Below are positions 1 through 8,014 of a stretch of DNA of 33,717 nt, piece after piece. The position numbers were made by a program, and so were the translations under genes. The DNA is from Acidimicrobiaceae bacterium (GTDB lineage Bacteria > Actinomycetota > Acidimicrobiia > Acidimicrobiales > UBA8190). Under the pieces are notes generated by a model. The model had not been told where the DNA came from, searched no databases, and saw only the letters and a program-made list of their open reading frames with translations. The stretch is from contig PLIG01000091.1 of NCBI GenBank assembly GCA_003139255.1, positions 29,303-63,019 of the forward strand, in the 5' to 3' direction. Numbering within the stretch: the first letter of the stretch is position 1; each line of letters opens with the position of its first letter.

Positions 1-427
1 CCCGCCACAGCACCTGAGCGCCCGTCATTCCCATCGCGAAAGCCGCACTGCGGACGTCCGCGTCCACGTTGCGCACCCCCACGTAGGAGTTGGTGAGGAC
101 CGGGGGCACGCCCAGTGCGAACATGGCGATGAAAGCCGGGACAAGACCGCCTCCCGAGTGTCGCAAGATGGCAGGTTGGATGGCGAGCAGCGTGAGCAAA
201 GCGACCGACGGAATGGCGCGCGCGGCATTGGCGACGTTCACGATGACGAAACCGCCCTTGCCACTGTGGCCTAGAAGCGCGCCGAGGCCCACCCCCACCA
301 GCGCGGCGGCGAGCGCCGCCTCCACCGAGACCTCCGCCTGATGGCCAAGGCGCACGAGGATGCCGTCGGGTCCACTCCAGCTCGAGGCCGTGGTGAAGAA
401 GTGCACGACGTGAGACACGAATTGCAT
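1..427 (-). CDS. OpuC-type ABC transporter permease (second permease), 3' end off the window
   Basis: This is an inner-membrane permease of a glycine betaine/carnitine/choline-type (OpuC/ProW family) importer. The frame is open from the ATG at 427 to the window edge, giving 142 residues without a stop. It reads MQFVSHVVHFFTT at the N-terminus. Hydrophobic segments at about 38-53, 70-90 and 99-112 resemble the first helices of BPD_transp_1 permeases. Near the edge lies the EAA-like segment V-R-S-A-A-F-A-M-G-M-T, the coupling loop that contacts the ATPase. It starts 14 bp after the stop of the preceding permease gene, so the two are almost certainly co-transcribed. The substrate-binding protein gene is not visible and may lie beyond the left edge. 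The substrate is inferred from family only. Confidence 0.85.
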   Translation of the reverse strand, partial: MQFVSHVVHFFTTASSWSGPDGILVRLGHQAEVSVEAALAAALVGVGLGALLGHSGKGGFVIVNVANAARAIPSVALLTLLAIQPAILRHSGGGLVPAFIAMFALGVPPVLTNSYVGVRNVDADVRSAAFAMGMTGAQVLWR

Positions 428-441
428 ATCCGTCGCCCCTT

Positions 442-1116
442 CTACGCTACCCGCTTGGAGCGCAGCCAAGGCACCGCCAGGCGCTCGAGCCCCACCAACA
501 GCGCGTCGGCAACACCCGCGAGAAGCACCGACAGAACGAGCCCCACGACTATCGGCGTGTTGAAACCCTCGTTGAAGCCTTGGATGACGAGCTGGCCGAG
601 CCCGCCCTGGCCGATGAACGCGGTGACCATGACAAGCCCAACAGTTGTCACCGTTGCGACACGAAGCCCCCCGAAGATGGATGGAAGAGCCAGAGGCAAA
701 TCGACGCGCACGAGCTCTGCGAGCTGCGTGTAGCCCATGCCGCGTGCGGCCTCGCGTGCGTCTGCCGGCACCGCGTCTAGCCCGGCGATCGTGTTTCGCA
801 GCAGGATCAGCAGCGTGTACCCGACCAGCGCCACCTCGGCCGTGGTGATCGAAAAGTAACCCGTGACCGGCCCGGCGAGAGCGAACAGGGCGATCGAGGG
901 GATCACGTAGAGGGCACCGGTCACCGCTAGGAAGGGCGGGCGCAGCACCCGCACCTTCCAGGCCGCAATCGCAAGAGGCAGCGCGATGACAAGTCCGACC
1001 CCTACGGCAATGGCAGTGAGCTCGGCGTGCTGACCGAGCGCGGACGCAATTACACCGAGGTGTGAGGACACCCAGCGCCACCAAGGGAGGGGGCCCGCGG
1101 AGCCGAGCAGGTGCAC
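442..1116 (-). CDS. OpuC-type ABC transporter permease (first permease)
   Basis: This 224-residue membrane protein belongs to the binding-protein-dependent permease family. It has about five or six hydrophobic segments and the EAA-type loop A-D-A-R-E-A-A-R-G-M-G-Y, which docks on the ATPase. The stretch T-A-F-I-G-Q-G-G-L-G is typical of OpuCB/ProW proteins. The frame extends upstream to 1218, but that would overlap the divergent ATPase gene. I chose the GTG at 1116 because a TAGGGT box (RC of 1124-1129) sits exactly 7 nt before it, fitting a leaderless start. The GTG at 1119 is the alternative. It forms a two-permease transcription unit with the downstream truncated gene and probably works with the divergent ATPase. 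Substrate (betaine, choline, carnitine or similar) cannot be read from sequence. Confidence 0.88.
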   Translation of the reverse strand: MHLLGSAGPLPWWRWVSSHLGVIASALGQHAELTAIAVGVGLVIALPLAIAAWKVRVLRPPFLAVTGALYVIPSIALFALAGPVTGYFSITTAEVALVGYTLLILLRNTIAGLDAVPADAREAARGMGYTQLAELVRVDLPLALPSIFGGLRVATVTTVGLVMVTAFIGQGGLGQLVIQGFNEGFNTPIVVGLVLSVLLAGVADALLVGLERLAVPWLRSKRVA

Positions 1117-1123
1117 CACTTCG

Positions 1124-1135
1124 ACCCTAGAGGGT
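1124..1135. promoter_or_regulatory. Divergent permease/ATPase promoter region: leaderless -10 box inside a palindrome
   Basis: The minus-strand box TAGGGT (1124-1129) lies 7 nt before the permease GTG at 1116. The box is one arm of the palindrome ACCCT-AG-AGGGT (1124-1135), so a repressor bound here would block the permease promoter. For the divergent ATPase a weaker TAGCGT (1165-1170) could be a -10. The box spacing is seen directly; promoter and operator roles are inferred. Confidence 0.4.
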
Positions 1136-1192
1136 GGCGGGGATGCGTCGCAGGCGCGGGTCGCTAGCGTGGAGCAACCTGGGAGGACGGGC

Positions 1193-2329
1193 ATGATCCG
1201 CTTCGAAGGAGTCTCCAAGCGCTACGGCGACGGTCCCTACGCCGTGGAGAACCTCGACCTGGAGGTGCAAGAGGGCGAGCTGTGCGTACTCGTCGGGCCC
1301 TCCGGCGGAGGAAAGACCACGATCCTTAGGTTGGTGAACCGCCTCGTCGAGCCGACCTCGGGTCGCGTGCTCGTGGACGGGCGCGACGTGGCGGCGACCG
1401 ACCGCGTCGAGCTTCGCCGACGCACGGGTTACGTGATCCAGCAGCCGGGACTGTTCCCCCACTTGAAGGTCGCCGACAACGTGGCCTCGGTGCCCCGGCT
1501 TCTCGGATGGGACAAGGCCCGCACCCGAGCCCGTGTGGGCGAGCTGCTCGAGCTCGTGGGACTGGACCCGGCACTCTACGCACGGCGATACCCCCACGAG
1601 CTCTCGGGCGGCCAGGCGCAGCGGGTCGGAGTGGCCCGGGCCCTCGCGGGCGACCCGCCCGTGCTCTTGATGGACGAGCCCTTCGGCGCGGTCGACCCGA
1701 TAGCGCGCGAGCGGCTGCAACAGGAGTTCCTCCGCCTCCAAGCTCAGCTGAGAAAGACCGTGATGTTCGTCACCCACGACGTCGACGAGGCGGTCATGCT
1801 CGGCGACCGCATCGCGGTACTGAGCGAGGGCGGCATGCTCCAACAGCACGACACTCCGGCAGCCGTGCTCGGGCGCCCGGCAACCGGCTTCGTGGCCGAC
1901 TTCGTCGGTGCCGACCGAGGACTGCGTCGTCTGGCGGTGACGGCCATCGAGATCACGGATCTCTTCGCCCCGCCGGTGCTGGCACCTCGTACGACCATGG
2001 ACCGGGCACGCGCAGTCGTCGATGCTTCCGACGGGCGATGGGCCGTGGTGGTCGACGAGGACGGGTGTCTCCTCGGGTGGGTGGAACCCGGACACGCGCA
2101 CGACAAGGCGCGCGGCACGGACTCCGACCTCGTGGCGGACCACACAAGACGTCTCGAAGCGTGGATCCCGCTCGGCGCGTCGTTGAAAACCGCCTTCGCG
2201 GAGATGCTCCAGCACGACGCCGCGTGGGTGGCAGTGGTCGACGACGACCGCTACGTGGGCATCCTCACACCCGACGCGCTCCACGCGGCGCTGCGGCGCT
2301 CCGTGGGCGGCGACCCAGTCCCGGTCTGA
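1193..2329 (+). CDS. OpuCA-like ABC transporter ATP-binding protein with CBS domain
   Basis: This is the cytoplasmic ATPase of a quaternary-amine type importer, 378 residues. Visible motifs are Walker A GPSGGGKTT (35-43), the signature LSGGQ (136-140), Walker B VLLMDEP (156-162) and the switch histidine in VTHD (H194). The C-terminal part (about 235-378) has the two-repeat look of a CBS pair (AVVVDEDGCLLGWV, then AVVDDDRYVGILT). In OpuCA proteins this pair senses ionic strength or cyclic di-AMP. The ATG at 1193 is chosen over an upstream ATG at 1169 because GGGAGGAC precedes it at good spacing and the protein then begins like the family (MIRFEGVSKRY). It is divergent from the two permease genes, an unusual split since these genes are usually in one operon. 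Confidence 0.9.
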   Translation: MIRFEGVSKRYGDGPYAVENLDLEVQEGELCVLVGPSGGGKTTILRLVNRLVEPTSGRVLVDGRDVAATDRVELRRRTGYVIQQPGLFPHLKVADNVASVPRLLGWDKARTRARVGELLELVGLDPALYARRYPHELSGGQAQRVGVARALAGDPPVLLMDEPFGAVDPIARERLQQEFLRLQAQLRKTVMFVTHDVDEAVMLGDRIAVLSEGGMLQQHDTPAAVLGRPATGFVADFVGADRGLRRLAVTAIEITDLFAPPVLAPRTTMDRARAVVDASDGRWAVVVDEDGCLLGWVEPGHAHDKARGTDSDLVADHTRRLEAWIPLGASLKTAFAEMLQHDAAWVAVVDDDRYVGILTPDALHAALRRSVGGDPVPV

Positions 2330-2425
2330 GCGGCGCAATCTGTCGAATTGCCCTGCGAAGTCGGGGCTCCTTCCTCTTCAGCAGGACCACCTCTTTGCCG
2401 AAGCTTTAGGGGAGAGGGAGGCCCG

Positions 2426-2656
2426 ATGACGCTGGGCAAGCGATGTGACGAGATCGTCCGGCTGATCGACGAGATGCTCTGTGACGTCACGGTCGGTGAC
2501 GCCAGAACCTCCAGCGCAGAGGCCGACCCAGCCGCGCTCGAGTTCCCAGAAGACGAGCCCGGCAGGGTCCAAGCACACGAGCGGCTGTGCATCGTCGGAC
2601 GCCCCGTTCACGGCACCAGCCGCAAGGCTGCCACGCGGAGCGTCGCTGACGCCTGA
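2426..2656 (+). CDS. Small hypothetical protein (76 aa)
   Basis: I do not recognise this protein with certainty. A strong ribosome binding site (GGGAGAGGGAGG) precedes the ATG at 2426, which is the main reason to call it. The N-terminal half (MTLGKRCDEIVRLIDEML) looks like an amphipathic helix and the rest is polar with no membrane segment. It stands alone between the ATPase gene and the two-component pair. The 96 bp before it hold no clear terminator or promoter. It could be a non-functional ORF; the ribosome binding site and helical start argue for a real small protein. Confidence 0.5.
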   Translation: MTLGKRCDEIVRLIDEMLCDVTVGDARTSSAEADPAALEFPEDEPGRVQAHERLCIVGRPVHGTSRKAATRSVADA

Positions 2657-2716
2657 TCGTAGGCGTTCACGTTCGGCGCTTCTGCGCCCACCACCGCGGT
2701 ACCCTCACATCACCCT

Positions 2717-2745
2717 TTGACCGCGACAGCCCCGGACCCTAGAAG
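2717..2745 (+). promoter_or_regulatory. Probable promoter of the two-component operon
   Basis: TTGACC (2717-2722) and TAGAAG (2740-2745) are separated by exactly 17 bp, a good sigma-70-type pair upstream of the response regulator gene. An alternative -10 is TAGTTT at 2776-2781. No transcript data are available, so the choice is tentative. Confidence 0.4.
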
Positions 2746-2780
2746 AACGTCTGAAACGATCTCTCCTGGTCCGGATAGTT

Positions 2781-2797
2781 TCACAGAAAACTCACAG
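2781..2797 (+). promoter_or_regulatory. PhoP-box-like direct repeat upstream of the response regulator
   Basis: TCACAG occurs at 2781-2786 and again at 2792-2797, an 11-bp period (one helical turn). The mycobacterial PhoP box is known as two TCACAGC-like heptamers separated by 4 bp, which is the same period and core. The repeat lies 37 bp upstream of the response regulator start, consistent with autoregulation by the encoded protein. Confidence 0.45.
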
Positions 2798-2833
2798 GTT
2801 GAACGGGCACAGTCTCCCCAGGAGGCCGATCAC

Positions 2834-3595
2834 ATGCCCAGCTCATCTGCGTCCAACACATCGACGACGAGCACGCACGTCAGCGCAACGGGCCATCGAG
2901 CGCCCGATCGCATCCTCGTCGTCGACGACGAGCAGAGCATCACCGATCTGGTCTCTATGGCGTTGCGCTACGAAGGCATGGAGGTCCAGGTCGCCCATTT
3001 GGGCCGCCAGGCTCTCGAGGCCGTGACGTCGTTCAGGCCCCACCTCGTCGTGCTCGACGTGATGCTCCCGGACTTGAGCGGCTTCGACGTGCTCCAGCGA
3101 ATGAGCAGAGACGGGATCGGTGGGCGGCTACCGGTGTTGTTCCTCACCGCACGCGACACCCTCGATGACAAGCTGCGGGGCTTCACCCTAGGCGGCGACG
3201 ACTACATGACCAAGCCCTTCAGCGTGGAGGAGCTGGTCGTCCGAGTGCGTGCGATCCTCCGCAGGGCTCACGGCAGCGGTGAGGACGGCCAGTTGCAGGC
3301 CGGGGATCTACAGCTCGACGAGGAAAGCCACGAAGTGTTCCGGGGATCGACGCCGATCGAGCTCACCCCCACGGAGTTCAAGCTTCTCCACTACCTGCTG
3401 CTTAACACAGGAAGGGTCGTCTCGAAATCGCAGATCCTCGACCGCGTGTGGAACTACGACTTCGACGGCAACGCCAACGTCGTAGAGATCTACATCAGCT
3501 ATCTGCGCAAGAAGATCGACGGTCTTGGTCCGCCGCTCATCCACACCGTGCGAGGTGTCGGCTACACCATTCGACGGCCACCCGATCAGCGATGA
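2834..3595 (+). CDS. OmpR/PhoP-family response regulator
   Basis: This DNA-binding response regulator (253 aa) should be phosphorylated by the histidine kinase encoded next to it. The receiver domain (about 26-145) has the acidic pair D31-D32, the phospho-acceptor D75 in VVLDVMLPD, the switch T105 in FLTAR and K127 in MTKPF. A winged-helix Trans_reg_C domain follows (about 155-250) with TPTEFKLLHYL and the recognition region near ILDRVWNYDF. The overall sequence resembles mycobacterial PhoP (GGDDYxTKPF, LDEExHEV, YLRxKID). The frame extends upstream to 2717, but the ATG at 2834 has AGGAGG just before it, so it is preferred. The first 24 residues are Ser/Thr-rich and probably disordered. The stop overlaps the kinase start as ATGA. 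Confidence 0.93.
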   Translation: MPSSSASNTSTTSTHVSATGHRAPDRILVVDDEQSITDLVSMALRYEGMEVQVAHLGRQALEAVTSFRPHLVVLDVMLPDLSGFDVLQRMSRDGIGGRLPVLFLTARDTLDDKLRGFTLGGDDYMTKPFSVEELVVRVRAILRRAHGSGEDGQLQAGDLQLDEESHEVFRGSTPIELTPTEFKLLHYLLLNTGRVVSKSQILDRVWNYDFDGNANVVEIYISYLRKKIDGLGPPLIHTVRGVGYTIRRPPDQR

Positions 3596-5076
3596 CCCTG
3601 CGGCTGCGCCTTCTGCTCGTGCTGGTCGGCATCGTGGCGGCAGGTCTGATCGTGGCCGACGTGGTCACCTACACCTCGCTGCGTTCCTACCTCTTCTCGC
3701 AGGTCGACCAGCAGCTTCAGAATGCCCCCCAGCCTGTGGAGCATGCGCTCACGCTCTGCGCCAGACAGACCAACTTTCCCGGTTCCGGCAATCAATGCTC
3801 CCTTCCGGCCTCCGATCTGGGGGGTATCCCCCAGGGGACCTTCGGTCAGCTCCGCGACGCCAACGGGAACATCATCTACCAGGGATTCTTCTCCTTCCTT
3901 CAAAGCAGCACCCAGCCGGCAAAACCCGTGCTGCCCAGCTCGCCGCCAATCTCTTCGGACCCCTCACAAAACCCCACGCTCTTCGGTGTCAGCAGCAGCG
4001 GAGCCGACTCACTCGGCTACCGCGCTATCGCGACCCAGGCCTCCGACGGCTCGGGCGACGTCGTCATAGTGGCGGTTCCGCTTGCCGGCGAGAACCAAAC
4101 CCTTGGCCGGCTCCTTCTCATCGAGGTCCTGGTCACTCTCGCCGTGCTGGCAGTGCTGGGGGGCCTCGCCTGGTGGGTCGTGAGGAGGGGCCTGCGCCCG
4201 CTCGACCAGATGGCCACGACCGCGGGCGCGATCGCAGCAGGAGACTTGTCACAGCGCGTGGTGGATGTCGACGCACGGACAGAGGTGGGCAAGCTGGGGG
4301 CCGCGCTCAACACCATGCTCTCTGAGATCGAGCAGGCTTTCGCCGCGCGAACTGCCTCCGAAGAACGTCTTCGCCGATTCCTGGCCGACGCCTCGCACGA
4401 GCTGCGGACTCCGCTCACGTCGATCCGGGGCTACGCGGAGCTGTTCGACCGCGGCACTCGAGATCGTCCGGAGGACCTCGCCACCTCGATGCGCCACATC
4501 CGCGAGGACGCTAACCGAATGAGCGTGCTGGTCGACGACCTGTTGCTCCTCGCGAGGCTCGACCGGCAGCGACCACTGGCACATGATCAGGTCGACCTGG
4601 CCGAGATCGCAGCCGCCGCCGTCGACGCGGCGCGCGTGGCTGCGCCCGAGCGCACGATCAGCTTGGACTCACCAGGTGCCGCGTCGGTGATAGGCGACGC
4701 CGACCGCCTCCGACAGGCGGTAGACAACCTGCTCGGGAACGCCATCCAGCACACCCCACCAGGCACCCCGATAGAGGTCCGCCTGCACACCGAACCAGCC
4801 GCGGTCGGCGTGGAGGTCACCGATCACGGACCGGGCATCCCAGCCGAGGAACGCGAGCTCATATTCGAGCCGTTCCACCGGGCAGATCCCTCTCGAGCAC
4901 GCTCCTCCGGGGGGGTCGGTCTCGGCCTGGCGATCGTCTCCGCCATTACGCGCGCCCATGGAGGCCGAGTGGGAGTCGTGTCCAACGGGAGCGGTGGGGC
5001 AAGGTTCTGGGTCCAGATCCCGCGTCCGCTCGCGGGCTCACACTCGCTCGTAGGTGAAACGCCTCCGGTCCACTGA
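3592..5076 (+). CDS. PhoR-like sensor histidine kinase
   Basis: This membrane-bound kinase (about 495 aa) should pair with the preceding response regulator through the ATGA overlap. It has a first membrane helix (about 7-28), an extracytoplasmic sensor of about 145 residues with two cysteines (in LCARQ and NQCS), and a second helix (about 173-196). HAMP follows (about 197-250). The HisKA box FLADASHELRTPL carries the phospho-histidine H269. The HATPase motifs are the N box NLLGNAIQHTP, G1 DHGPGIP, the F box FEPFHR and G2 GVGLGLAIV. Size and layout match mycobacterial PhoR. What the sensor domain detects is not evident. The gene ends 162 bp before the convergent dnaB stop. Confidence 0.93.
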   Translation: MTLRLRLLLVLVGIVAAGLIVADVVTYTSLRSYLFSQVDQQLQNAPQPVEHALTLCARQTNFPGSGNQCSLPASDLGGIPQGTFGQLRDANGNIIYQGFFSFLQSSTQPAKPVLPSSPPISSDPSQNPTLFGVSSSGADSLGYRAIATQASDGSGDVVIVAVPLAGENQTLGRLLLIEVLVTLAVLAVLGGLAWWVVRRGLRPLDQMATTAGAIAAGDLSQRVVDVDARTEVGKLGAALNTMLSEIEQAFAARTASEERLRRFLADASHELRTPLTSIRGYAELFDRGTRDRPEDLATSMRHIREDANRMSVLVDDLLLLARLDRQRPLAHDQVDLAEIAAAAVDAARVAAPERTISLDSPGAASVIGDADRLRQAVDNLLGNAIQHTPPGTPIEVRLHTEPAAVGVEVTDHGPGIPAEERELIFEPFHRADPSRARSSGGVGLGLAIVSAITRAHGGRVGVVSNGSGGARFWVQIPRPLAGSHSLVGETPPVH

Positions 5077-5238
5077 AGATCGCCTCCTGATCCGGCGGGT
5101 TGCGGGCGGCAACGACGCGGCAGGGGCGGAGGCGAAGGAGCAGCCCGCCGAGGACTGCGTTTCGTGCGCCGAACTCGTCACAGATCCGATCAGGTGGCTC
5201 GAAACGGGTCGAGAAGCTCGCAAGGCTGTGGAAGGCCG

Positions 5239-7743
5239 CTACACACGCGCCATGTTGGCAAAGCGCGTGTGGTGGTCTACGAAGGCGAGCTGTACCAGCC
5301 CCGTCGGCCCGTTTCGGTGCTTGGCTATGATGATCTCGGCGGTACCCCTGTCTGGCGAATCCGGGTTGTACAACTCGTCACGGTAGATGAACAGCACGAC
5401 GTCAGCATCTTGCTCAATGCTGCCGCTCTCGCGAAGGTCGGCGAGCACTGGTCGCTTGTCCTGGCGCATCTCCAGGTTGCGCGAGAGCTGCGAGAGGGCG
5501 ACGACGGGAATGTTGAGCTCGCGTGCGAGCACCTTCAATCCGCGGCTGATCTCGGAGACCTCCACCTGGCGGTTCTCGGCTCTGCTCCTGGCGTGGCCGG
5601 TCATCAATTGCAGGTAGTCGACGACAACCAGGCCGAGGCCCTCGCGCGCCTTGAGGCGCCGTGCCTTCGCCCGGATATCCATGATGGTGATGTTCGGGTT
5701 GTCATCGAAATAGATCGGTGCATCACCTAAACGGCCGATTGCCGAGGAAATCTTCGGCCAGTCCGACTCCAGCAGGCGGCCGTTGCGCATGCGGACGGCA
5801 TCCACGCGCGCCTCTGAACACAACATGCGCTGAGTGAGCTCAAGATGGCTCATCTCGAGAGAGAACATGAGCACTGGAACTCGCGCGTTGACCGCGGCAT
5901 GGTTCACGATGCCCAGGGCAAAGCTGGTGTTGTGCGTTGGGATCATCGATCGCCCGGCGAGAAACAGATGGGACTCTGAGCGCACGGCGATGCAACGCAC
6001 GGGCACGCTGGGGACCTCTTCGATGGCGACGATCGCCCGCCTGGTGTGCCGGCCATTCGTGTGAGTGCTCACGGTGGCGCCAAGACGGCTCGCCTTGCGC
6101 GGCAACCTGAAGATCGGGTCCGTCGGAGTCCAGCGAAAGCACCACACCTCAGCCGACTTACCACGAGGAAGCCGTACCATCCAGCGCCTGGTTGGGAAGG
6201 GCTTTTGACCGAGGGAACACACCAGGTCCCAGGCCTGCTCGAGAAGCATGCGATTCGAGAGGCGCAGCTCGACGGGGCCGTGGTCATTGGTCACCGTGCC
6301 GTCGATGTCCATGAGCCCCTGAACGAGCGCCAAACGTTGCTTGAAGGAGGCGCGCATGTACGGAGCCGGGATGCATTTGCGTGCACAGCCCAAAAGACCC
6401 ACACTCTCAAGTTCACGCGCCAACGTGCGCAAAGGGCCCTCGTATCCCTGACGCCTACCAGCCCCAACGACGGGCGTGGTCGCCCACTGGTGCCCGCTTC
6501 TCTTCGTCAGCCGGTACCCGCGATGCTCGAACTCAGCTACGAAGTGTGGAGCATCCTCAGTTGCAATGGTCAACTCGGAGTTCGCCGTCGATCCGTCGCC
6601 TAGCCAACATCCAAGTACATACGGGTCGACCGGCAGGTCCGACTCCGGCCCTTCGATGGCGGCGGCAAGTGGGACGTACCAGTTCGGACGATCGTCTGCT
6701 CTGCGAATGCCTTCCGCGAGCATTTGCTCTGTGGTGATGACGCGCGGCAATCGCCAGCGCGACGACTGGTCTCGGGTCAAGCGCGGGTTTGCGGGTGGCC
6801 CCACCTTGACAAGGGCGGTCCTCTCGCGATGGGACTTCCACGCCGGAAAGTCGTAGGCGAGCCAACGATGGCCCGCGTCAGCGACGAGTGCGGAGCCGTC
6901 GTCGAAGCGCACCCGATAGCAGCGATGGCCTATGAAGATCGGAGATGTGTAGCCGACGCGGCACGGCCGGCCCTTCTCATCGAAGACCTGATCGCCGACT
7001 CGAAGCCCAACCATTGTCGTCCACCCACCCGGTGTCGCGATCGGGGTGTCCAAGGCGAGAGCCTTCCCCATAGAGGGTCGAGCCCCCACCACCACTAGGT
7101 TCGACTCCTGCAGGCCCGCGAGGCGCTCGTCGAGATCCGTGTAGCCCGAAGGCACGCCCGTGATCGTCTCGCCCCGCTCCACGAGGGCCTCCAGGTGGTC
7201 GAGGCTCTGAGCGAGCAGGTCCCGAAGCGGAGACATGGTGTCGACCAACCGGCGTTGGGCCACCTCGAAGATCATCGCCTCGGCCCGGTCCACGGCCTCC
7301 GAGACGTCCTCCGGGACCCCGTAGCCGAGCTCCGCGATCTCGCCGGCCACCGCGACCAGCTTCCGCAACAGCGCGTGCTCCTCGACGATCCGGGCATAGT
7401 GAGAGGCGTTGGCAGTCGAGGGGGTGTTGGCCTGGAGGGAAAGAAGGACCGAGGGCTCCCCGACCGCCTCGAGCACCCCCGAACGGCGCAGCTCGTCCGC
7501 CACCGTTACGGGGTCTGCCGGTTCCCCGCGGGTGTAGAGGGCGCAGACGGCCGCGAAGACGTGCGCATGCGCCGGCTTGTAGAAGTCCTCGGCCTTGCAG
7601 CATTCGATCGCGGAAGCTATCGCGTCGCGCGAAAGCAGCATCGCCCCGAGCAGCGACTCCTCGGCGTCAAGATCATGGGGCGGGACACGGCCCCCGACGG
7701 CCTGCAGACGCCGGACGCGCGTGCTTTCCAAGGCCTGCGTCAT
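5239..7743 (-). CDS. dnaB: Replicative DNA helicase DnaB, interrupted by an in-frame intein
   Basis: DnaB is the hexameric 5'-3' helicase of the replication fork. The ORF encodes 834 residues; removing the intein (228-605) leaves a normal 456-residue helicase. The N-terminal DnaB domain (about 20-125) begins PPHDLDAEES. The P-loop GARPSMGK (220-227) is split by the intein and resumes as TSFALG. Further motifs include LMFSLEMS, the Walker B region LVVVDYLQLM (705-714), ALSQLSR (749-755) and the SGSIEQDADVV region (773-783). The ATG at 7743 follows AAAGGATC. It is the last gene of the rpsF-ssb-rpsR-rplI-dnaB cluster but is separated from rplI by 302 bp and may have its own promoter. Without splicing the P-loop is broken, so helicase activity should depend on splicing. 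Confidence 0.97.
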   Translation of the reverse strand: MTQALESTRVRRLQAVGGRVPPHDLDAEESLLGAMLLSRDAIASAIECCKAEDFYKPAHAHVFAAVCALYTRGEPADPVTVADELRRSGVLEAVGEPSVLLSLQANTPSTANASHYARIVEEHALLRKLVAVAGEIAELGYGVPEDVSEAVDRAEAMIFEVAQRRLVDTMSPLRDLLAQSLDHLEALVERGETITGVPSGYTDLDERLAGLQESNLVVVGARPSMGKALALDTPIATPGGWTTMVGLRVGDQVFDEKGRPCRVGYTSPIFIGHRCYRVRFDDGSALVADAGHRWLAYDFPAWKSHRERTALVKVGPPANPRLTRDQSSRWRLPRVITTEQMLAEGIRRADDRPNWYVPLAAAIEGPESDLPVDPYVLGCWLGDGSTANSELTIATEDAPHFVAEFEHRGYRLTKRSGHQWATTPVVGAGRRQGYEGPLRTLARELESVGLLGCARKCIPAPYMRASFKQRLALVQGLMDIDGTVTNDHGPVELRLSNRMLLEQAWDLVCSLGQKPFPTRRWMVRLPRGKSAEVWCFRWTPTDPIFRLPRKASRLGATVSTHTNGRHTRRAIVAIEEVPSVPVRCIAVRSESHLFLAGRSMIPTHNTSFALGIVNHAAVNARVPVLMFSLEMSHLELTQRMLCSEARVDAVRMRNGRLLESDWPKISSAIGRLGDAPIYFDDNPNITIMDIRAKARRLKAREGLGLVVVDYLQLMTGHARSRAENRQVEVSEISRGLKVLARELNIPVVALSQLSRNLEMRQDKRPVLADLRESGSIEQDADVVLFIYRDELYNPDSPDRGTAEIIIAKHRNGPTGLVQLAFVDHHTRFANMARV
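5242..5271. other. Inverted repeat at the 3' end of dnaB
   Basis: CACACGCGC (5242-5250) and GCGCGTGTG (5263-5271) form a perfect 9-bp stem with a 12-nt loop across the last codons and stop of dnaB. There is no T-run, so it is not a standard intrinsic terminator, but it lies between two convergent genes. The rest of the gap (5077-5238) shows nothing I can name. Confidence 0.35.
5929..7062 (-). mobile_element. DnaB intein with LAGLIDADG homing endonuclease, class 3 type
   Basis: This 378-residue intein sits in the DnaB P-loop between GK and T. Its first residue is Ala, not the usual Cys or Ser. Block B (GSALVADAGHRW) has His at position 10 and Trp at position 12 (H292, W294 of the precursor). 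Block F (PVRCIAVRSESHLFLA) has Cys at position 4 (C584). Block G is IPTHN followed by Thr+1 (T606). W-C-T with no residue-1 nucleophile is the published signature of class 3 inteins, in which block F Cys makes the first branched intermediate. A homing endonuclease lies inside: YVLGCWLGDG (about 375-384) and LVQGLMDIDGT (about 473-483) both keep the catalytic acid. Nothing looks truncated, so splicing and homing may be active. Confidence 0.93.
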
Positions 7744-7834
7744 GATCCTTTAACCATCACCCGAAAGCCCTGCGCAGAACGAGAGGATGAAACGCGAAAG
7801 GTGTGGAAATCGGCCGCAGCGCAGGGGATGACTC

Positions 7835-7843
7835 TGTGGACAA
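7835..7843 (-). promoter_or_regulatory. DnaA box upstream of dnaB
   Basis: The minus strand reads TTGTCCACA, the preferred DnaA box form in GC-rich actinobacteria. It lies 92 bp upstream of the dnaB start. DnaA could regulate dnaB or be titrated here; both are inferences. Confidence 0.5.
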
Positions 7844-8014
7844 GTGCGAGAGCGCGGTGCGACTGGGCCGATCCCACCTGACGCCGGGTGACAGAACGCG
7901 TCCTCTCACATGAGACATTCAAGACACAGGCTGTAACACCTCGGCACAGAGCCATCGTGGGGGCCGAAAGGGCAGTACAACGACTCACCCGGACAGAGGG
8001 CACAGATGCCGACA

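Noticed and set aside
1127-2338. 403-codon open frame on the minus strand opposite the ATPase gene
   Set aside because: It mirrors a gene with clear Walker motifs, and its translation is His/Arg/Val-rich with no domain; such antisense frames are common in GC-rich DNA.
5929-7062. Reading the insert as a separate endonuclease gene within dnaB
   Set aside because: The frame is continuous with both DnaB halves and has all splicing blocks (A, B, F, G) at the edges, so it is an intein and not an independent gene.
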